Position numbers and translations under genes: made by a program. This document shows, one piece after another, positions 1 to 7,403 of a stretch of 29,732 nt of DNA; the first letter of the stretch is position 1; every line of letters begins with the position of its first letter. This stretch comes from UBA1205 sp045534635 (GTDB taxonomy: Bacteria; Bacteroidota; Bacteroidia; Bacteroidales; WCHB1-69). The stretch covers positions 1 to 29,732 of the forward strand of contig JAZSKB010000009.1 in NCBI GenBank assembly GCA_045534635.1, written 5' to 3'. Under the pieces are notes generated by a model that worked only from the letters and a program-made list of their open reading frames with translations, did no database searches and was not told the origin of the DNA.

Positions 1-2
1 GA

Positions 3-1166
3 TTAGGAACAGAAAATATTGTTATTGCTAATGATGATGAAGATTTTGAGGAACGTAGAAATCATCTAAGAAGTCATTTTAATGACGATATACAAGAGCT
101 TCTCTATGCAGAAGAAAACATTGATACGTTGTCGAAAATAACCATATCGGAATTTCAACCTACAGGCTCTCCTGAAGATGATATTTTCTATTACCACACC
201 AATCATTTGGGAAGTACGGCATTTGTAACGGATAATAACTCTTCTATTACACAAGGATTTGTTTATGCACCGTTTGGAGAGATAGTTGAAGAATATAACG
301 CCAATTTTGGTTCTTCTATGATTCCTAAGTATTCCTTTAACGCCAAGGAATTGGATGAAGAGACTGGTATGTATTACTACGAAGCAAGGTATTACGCTCC
401 GCCAGTGTTTACAAGCCGTGACCCACTAATGAACGAAAAACCATGGCTTACTCCTTACCATTATTGTAGCAACAACCCTATAGGAAGGGTTGACCCAAGC
501 GGAATGAGTGATGATTGGTATCAAGATGCTGACGGAAATGTAAAATGGGATGAGAATGTTTCTTCCCAAGCAGACCTTAAACAAGGAGAAAGATACATAG
601 GAAAAACAGCTGAGTGGATAAATGACAATGGTCTTCATAAGGGGGATAAAAATGGTAATCTCACTACTAAAGATTTAAATACAATAGTTTCTGCCGACAA
701 AATGAATGACCATGAAAAAGCCATGCAAGTAAAACAGGCATTACACATGCACGAATTTAATAATAAGGAATTATGCTTTGGAATGCCATGGGATATGGTT
801 GGTTTTCAGATCGGCGTAGATGCATATGATCAATTAGGAGCAGGAATTGATATCACATTTGGATATGTAAAAGGAGAAGGAGGATTTTTAAATATTGCCC
901 CTAAATTTGGAATAGGAAAAGGAGAAAGTCTTGTTACATCAATTGTTGTAGGAAAGTATCATGGAGAAGGCAATCCTTCAAGTACTACAATGAGTGGTCC
1001 AAGTAGCTTTATAAGTGTAGGGCTTTCAAAATTTAATTATTCTTATAGTAGATCTGGTATTACATCAGGATGGTCTACTCATTCTGTAGGTTATAATTGG
1101 ATATCAAAAACTTCTTCTGTTAGTACTGGTTTTTCTGTGACAGTTCCTCTTTTAAAATTCAAATAG
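3..1166 (+). CDS. RHS repeat-associated core domain protein, C-terminal part (5' end outside window)
   Basis: The frame is open from base 3 with no start codon needed, so this is the 3' end of a larger gene cut by the window edge. The RHS core is clear: a YYHTNHLGSTAFVTD stretch, then YAPFGE, then YSFNAKELDEETGMYYYEAR, and finally CSNNPIGRVDPSG near bases 465-505. This core closes the YD-repeat shell of RHS proteins. Everything after the PSG motif (about 220 residues, bases ~506-1163) is a variable C-terminal domain. In polymorphic toxin systems this segment is the toxin. Here it begins with a WYQDADGNVKW-like linker and ends in a Gly/Ser/Thr-rich, beta-looking tail; I recognise no toxin family. 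A small membrane protein starts 7 nt downstream. The RHS assignment is firm; toxin activity is inference. Confidence 0.88.
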   Translation, partial: LGTENIVIANDDEDFEERRNHLRSHFNDDIQELLYAEENIDTLSKITISEFQPTGSPEDDIFYYHTNHLGSTAFVTDNNSSITQGFVYAPFGEIVEEYNANFGSSMIPKYSFNAKELDEETGMYYYEARYYAPPVFTSRDPLMNEKPWLTPYHYCSNNPIGRVDPSGMSDDWYQDADGNVKWDENVSSQADLKQGERYIGKTAEWINDNGLHKGDKNGNLTTKDLNTIVSADKMNDHEKAMQVKQALHMHEFNNKELCFGMPWDMVGFQIGVDAYDQLGAGIDITFGYVKGEGGFLNIAPKFGIGKGESLVTSIVVGKYHGEGNPSSTTMSGPSSFISVGLSKFNYSYSRSGITSGWSTHSVGYNWISKTSSVSTGFSVTVPLLKFK

Positions 1167-1173
1167 TACATAT

Positions 1174-1572
1174 ATGAAATTTACAAAAAAAGAGTTTTTT
1201 TTATTCATAATACCTATTTCTTTTGTATTATTCTTTGAAATATTGGATATATTGATAGATAAAAGAGATATTAGAAATAATACAGAAAAAGAGATATCAG
1301 GAATTGTTGAAAGAAAATATCATGTTGGTTATATTTGGAGTCGAGACAAAATCCCAATGTTAAAAATAAGTAATTCTACAAGTACTATGGATTTTAATAT
1401 ATTGGGTTGGTGTAGAAGGTCTTCTTTTTATGATTATGTATCTGTTGGAGATAGCATATCTAAACCATCAGAGTCATTACAATTAATTGTTTTTAAACCA
1501 TCAGGAGAAGTTAAACTATTTCGTTATTGTTCAATTGCAGATATTGAAAAAAGAAAAAAACTTTTTTGGTAG
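1174..1572 (+). CDS. Small membrane-anchored protein of unknown function, possible immunity partner of the RHS protein
   Basis: This 132-residue protein starts with ATG 7 nt after the RHS stop codon, so the two are probably co-transcribed. Residues about 8-28 (FFLFIIPISFVLFFEILDIL) form one hydrophobic N-terminal segment after a short lysine-rich start, which fits an inner-membrane anchor or uncleaved signal. The remaining ~100 residues look like a small soluble domain with a KEISGIVERKY start. I recognise no family. Its position directly after a variable RHS C-terminus is where immunity genes of polymorphic toxins lie, so immunity is a reasonable guess only. A conserved accessory protein of RHS genes in this phylum is the alternative. 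Confidence 0.7.
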   Translation: MKFTKKEFFLFIIPISFVLFFEILDILIDKRDIRNNTEKEISGIVERKYHVGYIWSRDKIPMLKISNSTSTMDFNILGWCRRSSFYDYVSVGDSISKPSESLQLIVFKPSGEVKLFRYCSIADIEKRKKLFW

Positions 1573-1740
1573 TGGTACGAAAAAACACTTTTCACGTTTT
1601 ACCCATATACAATCCACCTACATTGAAGGTATTTATATGCGAAAAAAACGTTATATAATATAATTCCACAACCCATTGAAACCTATAATATTTTCTTCTA
1701 AAAAGTGTGGCAAAAATGGGTAAAGTTTTTGGTTTTTGTG

Positions 1741-1826
1741 GGTTGTAAACATGCTAAGAAGATAGGCTTTCAAGAAAAAATTGCAAAACATTTTACGGTT
1801 TCTGTAAAAAATGCTATCTTTGCAAA
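1741..1826 (+). repeat. Promoter-containing dispersed repeat, copy A (inverted relative to copy B at 11782-11868)
   Basis: About 86 bp match the reverse complement of 11782-11868 with 8 mismatches (seven of them transitions) and one 1-nt indel by my alignment. Shared blocks include GGTTGTAAACATG, CTTTCAAGAAAAAA, TTGCAAAACATTTTACGG and the promoter box TATCTTTGCAAA. Weaker similarity (AAAAGTGTG) continues upstream to about 1699. The copy lies in the prfA 5' region and ends just past the -7 box. It carries no coding frame. Confidence 0.8.
1815..1822 (+). promoter_or_regulatory. Bacteroidota -7 promoter box for prfA
   Basis: TATCTTTG matches the TAnnTTTG consensus of Bacteroidota housekeeping promoters exactly. 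It is 28 nt ahead of the prfA ATG, which leaves a leader of about 20 nt. I see no clear TTG box at the usual upstream spacing. Confidence 0.75.
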
Positions 1827-1849
1827 TTATAAAACAAGAATTTCTGTAA

Positions 1850-2932
1850 ATGGATTCATTACTTGACAAATTAGATATTATACACAAACGTTGGTTAGAA
1901 ATTGGAGAACAAATAGCACAGCCTGATGTTATGTCAGACATGAAACGTTTTGTAAAACTCAATAAAGATTATAAAGACTTACAACCCGTTGTAGAAGCAT
2001 ACAAACAATATAAAAATATTTTAGGTAATATTGATAATGCAAAGGATGTTTTGGCAAACGAAAAAGATGAGGAATTTCGTCTTATGGCCAAAGAAGAATT
2101 AGCACAACTTACCATAGATTGTGAGGAAATGGAAAACAATATTCGTCTTCTTCTTATTCCTGCGGACCCTCAAGATGGTAAAAATGCAGTTGTAGAAATT
2201 CGTGCAGGAACTGGTGGTGATGAAGCAAGTATTTTTGCAGGAGACCTTTTCCGAATGTACACACATTATTGCGAAACAAAAAATTGGAAAATAGACGTAG
2301 TTTCTTCTACAGAAGGAACAATGGGAGGATTCAAAGAAATTGTTTTCAATGTAATAGGAGAAGGTGTTTATGGTTTACTTAAATATGAATCGGGAGTACA
2401 TCGTGTACAACGAGTTCCTCAAACAGAAACACAAGGAAGAGTTCATACCTCTGCTGCTTCTGTAGTCGTGCTTCCAGAAGCAGATGAATTTGATGTAGAA
2501 CTCAAACAAAGCGATATTCGTAAAGATACTTATTGTTCTTCTGGTCCAGGTGGTCAATCGGTAAACACTACCTATTCTGCAGTTCGTCTTACGCATATTC
2601 CAACAGGTATTGTTGTTGCCATTCAAGATGAAAAATCTCAAATTAAAAATTTGGAAAAAGCAATGAAAGTATTACGTACTCGTATTTTTGAAATGGAATA
2701 TCAAAAATATCTTAATGAAGTTGCTTCCAAACGAAAAACAATGGTTTCTACTGGAGACCGTTCCGCAAAAATACGTACTTATAACTACCCTCAAAATCGT
2801 GTTACTGACCATCGTATTAATTTGACAATGTACAATTTAACAGGATTTATCGATGGTGATATACAAGAAACAATAGAAGCACTTCAAGTTGCAGAAAATG
2901 CAGAACGACTAAAAGAAGCCGTTGAAGCATAA
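1850..2932 (+). CDS. prfA: Peptide chain release factor 1 (RF1)
   Basis: The 360-residue product is the standard RF1 length. The protein reads UAA and UAG stop codons in the ribosomal A site and triggers release of the finished peptide. The GGQ motif that enters the peptidyl-transferase centre is at G234-G235-Q236 within SSGPGGQSVNTT. The codon-reading tripeptide is P190-Q191-T192 in QRVPQTETQGR, the PxT form of RF1 rather than the SPF form of RF2. The ATG start follows a good promoter box and gives a normal N-terminus (MDSLLDKLDIIHKRW). uvrC begins 13 nt downstream and is probably co-transcribed. Confidence 0.97.
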   Translation: MDSLLDKLDIIHKRWLEIGEQIAQPDVMSDMKRFVKLNKDYKDLQPVVEAYKQYKNILGNIDNAKDVLANEKDEEFRLMAKEELAQLTIDCEEMENNIRLLLIPADPQDGKNAVVEIRAGTGGDEASIFAGDLFRMYTHYCETKNWKIDVVSSTEGTMGGFKEIVFNVIGEGVYGLLKYESGVHRVQRVPQTETQGRVHTSAASVVVLPEADEFDVELKQSDIRKDTYCSSGPGGQSVNTTYSAVRLTHIPTGIVVAIQDEKSQIKNLEKAMKVLRTRIFEMEYQKYLNEVASKRKTMVSTGDRSAKIRTYNYPQNRVTDHRINLTMYNLTGFIDGDIQETIEALQVAENAERLKEAVEA

Positions 2933-2944
2933 TCGTTTCTCGCT

Positions 2945-4753
2945 GTGGAAACCAATCAACACATTCGAAATTTACTCAAAACGCTACCTACACAAAGTGG
3001 TGTTTATCGTTTTTTTGACAAAGACAACAATATTATTTATATTGGCAAAGCTAAAAATCTTAAAAATAGAGTTTCTTCTTATTTCAACAAAGAACACACT
3101 CATCGAAAATTGCGTACTTTGGTAGCCTCTATTACAGATTTGGCATATACTGTTGTTGATTCTGAAAGTGATGCCTTGCTTTTAGAAAACAATCTTATCA
3201 AAAAACATCAACCAAAATACAATATTTTACTCAAAGATGATAAAACATATCCATGGATATGTATTACCAACGAAACATTTCCTCGAATGTTTCCTACACG
3301 AAAACGAAATATTCCAAGTGCTCGTTATTTTGGCCCTTATCCTTCTGGAAAAATATTACATACGCTATTGGATACCCTTTCAGAATTGTATCCCTTACGT
3401 AGTTGCAAACTGAATATTTCTTCAGAAAGTATTGCCAACGGAAAAAATAGACCTTGTTTAGATTATCATATAAAAAAATGTTTTGCTCCTTGCATTGGCA
3501 ATCAATCTCAAGAAGATTATGAAAATAATATAAAACAGATTATTCATATTTTACAAGGCAATACCGCTATTGTTCTAAATGAATTAAAAGAACAAATGAT
3601 GAATTTTGCCAAAGAAATGGCTTTTGAACAAGCCCAAATTATTAAAGAAAAAATCATTCTTTTAGAACAATATCAATCCAAATCTACAGTATTAAGTAAT
3701 ACTAAAAACAATGTAGAAGTTTTTGGTATTGTTGGAGATACTGTTGCCGCTTATTTATGCTATTTTAAAATAGACAATGGTGCTATAGTTCAAACTCAAA
3801 ACTTTTTAATTAAACAAAATTTAAACGAAACTTTAGACGAATTGCTTTTATATGCTATTGTAGATTTACGCAATACTTATCAAAGTAAAGCAACTGAAAT
3901 TATTATCCCTTATCATGTTGATTTTGAAATAAATAATGTAAAAATCACCATTCCAAAACAAGGAGAAAAACTTAATTTGCTCAAATTGGCAATGCACAAT
4001 GCTAACAATTATATGTACGAACAACAAAGACAAAAAGAATTGAGCAATCCAGAATTACATAGACAACAATTGTTAGAAACAATGCAAAAAGACCTTCAAT
4101 TGCCACGTCCTCCTGCATATATAGAATGTTTTGACAATTCCAATATACAAGGACATTTTCCTGTTTCTTCTATGGTTTGTTTTCGCAATGGAAAACCATC
4201 TAAAAAAGAATATCGTATTTTCAATGTTAAAAGTGTAGAACAAGCCGATGATTTTGCAACTATGGCTGAAGCACTTACAAGACGATACAAAAGACTTTTA
4301 GACGAAAATAGTCCATTACCTGATTTAATTATCGTTGACGGAGGAAAAGGACAAGTTTCGGCTGCTTATACTGTTTTACAACAATTAGGATTATCCGATA
4401 AAATACCATTACTTGGCATTGCTAAAAAATTAGAAGATATTTATCGTCCTAATGACCCTCTTCCTCTCTATGTTGACAAAAAATCGGAAACGCAACGTAT
4501 TTTACAACATCTCCGCGATGAAGCCCATCGTTTTGGGATTACTCGACATCGAAAAAAAAGAGATAAAGCGTTGATACAAACAGAATTAACAAACATTCCT
4601 GGAATTGGAGAGCAATATGCTGCCAAGTTATTAACAACATTTCGTTCGGTTAGTGTAATTAAGAATGCCTCTATTTCTGACCTTGAAAAAATTGTAGGAC
4701 AACAACGAGCAATTGATATTTTCAACTATTTTCACACAACAATAGAAAACTAA
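2945..4753 (+). CDS. uvrC: Excinuclease ABC subunit C
   Basis: This 602-residue protein makes the dual incisions of nucleotide excision repair after UvrAB loads at a lesion. The N-terminal GIY-YIG nuclease domain (about residues 15-95) shows GVY at 19-21 and YIG at 32-34. Four cysteines near residues 153-182 (RSCKLN, RPCLDY, KKCFAPC) match the set that binds a [4Fe-4S] cluster in UvrC. A UVR motif follows (about 200-240). The RNase H-like second nuclease (about 375-530) shows ECFDNSN and DLIIVDGGKGQ, and the C-terminus has helix-hairpin-helix motifs (LTNIPGIGEQYAAKLL). The start is GTG, 13 nt after prfA; I find no suitable ATG close by. No clear terminator follows. Confidence 0.97.
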   Translation: METNQHIRNLLKTLPTQSGVYRFFDKDNNIIYIGKAKNLKNRVSSYFNKEHTHRKLRTLVASITDLAYTVVDSESDALLLENNLIKKHQPKYNILLKDDKTYPWICITNETFPRMFPTRKRNIPSARYFGPYPSGKILHTLLDTLSELYPLRSCKLNISSESIANGKNRPCLDYHIKKCFAPCIGNQSQEDYENNIKQIIHILQGNTAIVLNELKEQMMNFAKEMAFEQAQIIKEKIILLEQYQSKSTVLSNTKNNVEVFGIVGDTVAAYLCYFKIDNGAIVQTQNFLIKQNLNETLDELLLYAIVDLRNTYQSKATEIIIPYHVDFEINNVKITIPKQGEKLNLLKLAMHNANNYMYEQQRQKELSNPELHRQQLLETMQKDLQLPRPPAYIECFDNSNIQGHFPVSSMVCFRNGKPSKKEYRIFNVKSVEQADDFATMAEALTRRYKRLLDENSPLPDLIIVDGGKGQVSAAYTVLQQLGLSDKIPLLGIAKKLEDIYRPNDPLPLYVDKKSETQRILQHLRDEAHRFGITRHRKKRDKALIQTELTNIPGIGEQYAAKLLTTFRSVSVIKNASISDLEKIVGQQRAIDIFNYFHTTIEN

Positions 4754-4941
4754 AAATCTTTCTTAGAAAAAACGGTATTTAATCTCTTAATCTTTTTATT
4801 TATTCTTTTTGATTTTATCTATCAACATACTAATATGTCAAAAAATAATATAAAAGAAATAGGTATTATGATTAAAAAAACTCTTTTTTTGTAAATTTCA
4901 TATATGTATAGCTTATAATTTCAACAAACAAAATTACAAAA

Positions 4942-4969
4942 AAAATCGGAACCAACTGGTTCCGATTTT
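4942..4969 (-). terminator. Rho-independent terminator of the iorA-iorB operon
   Basis: A perfect 12-bp stem (AAAATCGGAACC at 4942-4953 with GGTTCCGATTTT at 4958-4969) encloses a 4-nt loop. On the minus strand it is followed by a run of T and lies 25 nt past the iorB stop codon. The flanking A run means it could partly stop rightward transcripts from uvrC too. Confidence 0.85.
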
Positions 4970-4993
4970 CAAACAATTATAAACTATAAATAT

Positions 4994-5575
4994 TTACTTG
5001 TTTTTTTCTGCAAATTCTCTACCAGAACGCAAGCATTTAAGATTAGTATCTACAATATCTTGACCTTTTCTTCCAAAAACATCAACAATTGCTTGTTCCA
5101 ATTGAGCAAATTCCATATTGATAAATGGAGATGCAGCACCTAAAATTATCATATTGGCAGAACGTGGAGAACCTAAATCTGCAGCCATTTTATCAGCATC
5201 AATAGCAACTTTGTTTTTCAAACTATTGATTCTTTTCATCAAAACATCAGTTTCTGGATAATTATTGATATTGACAAAAGGATTTGTATTTGTTACCACC
5301 CAACCTTCAGGAGAAAGCATAGGTAAATATCTCAACGATTCCATTGGTTCGATAGAGATAATCATATCTGCTTTTCCGTAAGGAATAAGGTCGGAAGCAA
5401 TTTCATGGTCTGCCAAACGAAGATGAGATTGCACATCACCTCCACGTTGACTCATTCCATGAACTTCTGCTTGTTTAAGAAATAATCCTTGTTTAACGGC
5501 TGCACTACCTATTATGGTAGCAATGGATAAGATTCCTTGTCCGCCTACACCTGCTAATATTATATCTATTTTCAT
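4994..5575 (-). CDS. iorB: Indolepyruvate:ferredoxin oxidoreductase, beta subunit
   Basis: This 193-residue protein is the small subunit of the enzyme that oxidatively decarboxylates aryl pyruvates (from Trp, Phe and Tyr transamination) to aryl-acetyl-CoA, passing electrons to ferredoxin. It belongs to the pyruvate/ketoisovalerate oxidoreductase gamma-type family. The N-terminus IILAGVGGQGILS is the family's signature nucleotide-binding loop, followed by HGMSQRGGDVQSHLR. Length is normal. It lies 21 nt after iorA in the same direction and is closed by a strong terminator. The reaction is reversible, so the pair may also make aromatic 2-oxo acids from aryl acids in anaerobes. Confidence 0.93.
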   Translation of the reverse strand: MKIDIILAGVGGQGILSIATIIGSAAVKQGLFLKQAEVHGMSQRGGDVQSHLRLADHEIASDLIPYGKADMIISIEPMESLRYLPMLSPEGWVVTNTNPFVNINNYPETDVLMKRINSLKNKVAIDADKMAADLGSPRSANMIILGAASPFINMEFAQLEQAIVDVFGRKGQDIVDTNLKCLRSGREFAEKNK

Positions 5576-5596
5576 TTTGTTCTATTTTTTAATTAA

Positions 5597-7198
5597 TTAT
5601 TTAGCTTGTTTTGCTTTCATTCTACGATTTAGTGTTTGAATACATTCTCTTGTTGGAATAATAACAGAAACACCTTGGTATGCCAACTCTTCAGAAATGA
5701 TTTTAACATTTTCTTCATGTTGATTTTTAAGTGGTTTTATCACTCTAATATGTTCTTTTTCAACACCTAAACCTTGGCAAATACTTACTAAACGACCTAA
5801 AGCGTGCGATTCTTGACCTCCTGTCATACCAGTAGTGGAATTGTCTAATATCATCACTGTAATAGGAGTATTTTCAATTACGCAATCTAACAAAGAAGTC
5901 ATACCTGAATGGCAGAAAGTAGAATCTCCAATTACGGCAACTGTAGGAGTAATTCCTGCATCGTGAGCCCCTTTTGCCAAAGTAATAGAAGCACCCATAT
6001 CAACACATGCGTAAATGGCATTAAAAGGAGGTAATGCACCTAAAGTATAACAACCAATATCTCCAAATACTTTTCCTTTTCCGTATGGTGCAATAGCCTC
6101 GTTAAGAGCATTGTAAGTGTCTATGTGAGGACAACCTACACACAATGCTGGTGGACGAGGTACTACTATTTCTGGAATAGGTTCTCCGTGAATATCTTTC
6201 ATTCCTAAGGCAACAGCAACAACATTAGGATTTAATTCTCCTACTCGTGGGAGAGAACCTTCTAAACGACCTTTTATTTTCAATCCACGATTAAGTAAAC
6301 CTCTTAATTGTTCTTCTATTAAAGGATAACCTTCTTCTATTACTAAAATAGATTGACATTCATTAGCCATTTTTTCTATTAAAGCAATTGGCAATGGATA
6401 TTGACTAATTTTTAATACTGGATAAGGACATTTTCTATCTGGATAGTTTTCCATAAGATAGTTGTATCCTATACCAGAAGCAATTATTCCCATTGATTTA
6501 TCTGCTCCGTCTATGTATTTATTGAATACAGATTTTTCAGCAGCAGCAATCATTTTTGGTTCTTTTTCCAACAATTCTACATATTGTTTTCTTGCAATTG
6601 CTGGCAATAAAATGTATTGTTTTGGATTGCTACAAAGACTTATTTCGTTTTGTTTACGTGGTTCTCTAAGAACAACTCCCGAACGAGAATGAGCCAAACG
6701 AGTTGTTACTCTCATCAAAACAGGCACATGTAATTCCTCAGACAAATCGAAAGCAGCACGAGTCATATCGTAGGCTTCTTGTTGATTGGAAGGTTCAAAG
6801 ATAGGCATAAATGCAAATTTGCCGTAATATCTTGAATCTTGTTCATTTTGAGAAGAGTGCATACTTGGGTCGTCAGCGGCTAAAATTACCAAACCACCAT
6901 TTGCACCTGTAATTGCAACATTCATAAAAGAATCTGCTGCTACATTCATTCCTACATGTTTCATACATACAAGTGCACGTTTCCCTGCATACGACATTCC
7001 GACAGCGGCTTCCATTGCTGTTTTTTCGTTTGCTGACCATTTGCGGTGAACATTACCTTCTGCTGCTTGTTTTGAACTTTGAATATACTCTGTGATTTCG
7101 GTAGAAGGAGTGCCTGGGTAAGCATAAACACCTGATAATCCTGCATCAAGTGCTCCTTGTGCGATGGCTTCATCTCCTAATAATAACAATTTCTGCAT
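5597..7198 (-). CDS. iorA: Indolepyruvate:ferredoxin oxidoreductase, alpha subunit (short form without ferredoxin domain)
   Basis: This 533-residue large subunit carries the thiamine diphosphate active site. The N-terminal pyrimidine-binding domain shows GDEAIAQGALDAG and YPGTPSTEI. The C-terminal TPP domain shows ALCVGCPH, GDIGCYTLG, CVDMGASI and the GDSTF metal-binding loop. Classical archaeal IorA ends in a two-cluster ferredoxin domain with CxxCxxCxxxC motifs. Here the protein stops at RRMKAKQAK with no such motif. From memory this short form is normal in Bacteroidota, so it is probably not a truncation, but electron transfer must then use another partner. A TATCTTTG box lies 50 nt upstream. 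Confidence 0.93.
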   Translation of the reverse strand: MQKLLLLGDEAIAQGALDAGLSGVYAYPGTPSTEITEYIQSSKQAAEGNVHRKWSANEKTAMEAAVGMSYAGKRALVCMKHVGMNVAADSFMNVAITGANGGLVILAADDPSMHSSQNEQDSRYYGKFAFMPIFEPSNQQEAYDMTRAAFDLSEELHVPVLMRVTTRLAHSRSGVVLREPRKQNEISLCSNPKQYILLPAIARKQYVELLEKEPKMIAAAEKSVFNKYIDGADKSMGIIASGIGYNYLMENYPDRKCPYPVLKISQYPLPIALIEKMANECQSILVIEEGYPLIEEQLRGLLNRGLKIKGRLEGSLPRVGELNPNVVAVALGMKDIHGEPIPEIVVPRPPALCVGCPHIDTYNALNEAIAPYGKGKVFGDIGCYTLGALPPFNAIYACVDMGASITLAKGAHDAGITPTVAVIGDSTFCHSGMTSLLDCVIENTPITVMILDNSTTGMTGGQESHALGRLVSICQGLGVEKEHIRVIKPLKNQHEENVKIISEELAYQGVSVIIPTRECIQTLNRRMKAKQAK

Positions 7199-7247
7199 AT
7201 TACTTTATGTTTTATATTTTTATACTTTTTTTTCTTTTACAATTTTG

Positions 7248-7255
7248 CAAAGATA
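7248..7255 (-). promoter_or_regulatory. -7 promoter box for iorA-iorB
   Basis: On the minus strand the bases read TATCTTTG, a perfect TAnnTTTG box, about 50 nt ahead of the iorA start codon. The rest of the 7199-7403 gap is AT-rich with no gene visible. Confidence 0.75.
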
Positions 7256-7403
7256 ACATTATTTTTTAAAAAAACATTATTTCTAATGGGATGTTTTTAC
7301 AAAAACAAATACTTATAATTTTTATCAATATTATTTAAATTACTATATAAAAATATTTACTATATGAGTATCAATAAATTATAATTATAAATTGTTAATA
7401 TCT

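Noticed and set aside
4754..4941. Possible small gene or RNA between uvrC and the iorB terminator
   Set aside because: AT-rich with stops in all frames and no stem structures apart from the terminator at 4942.
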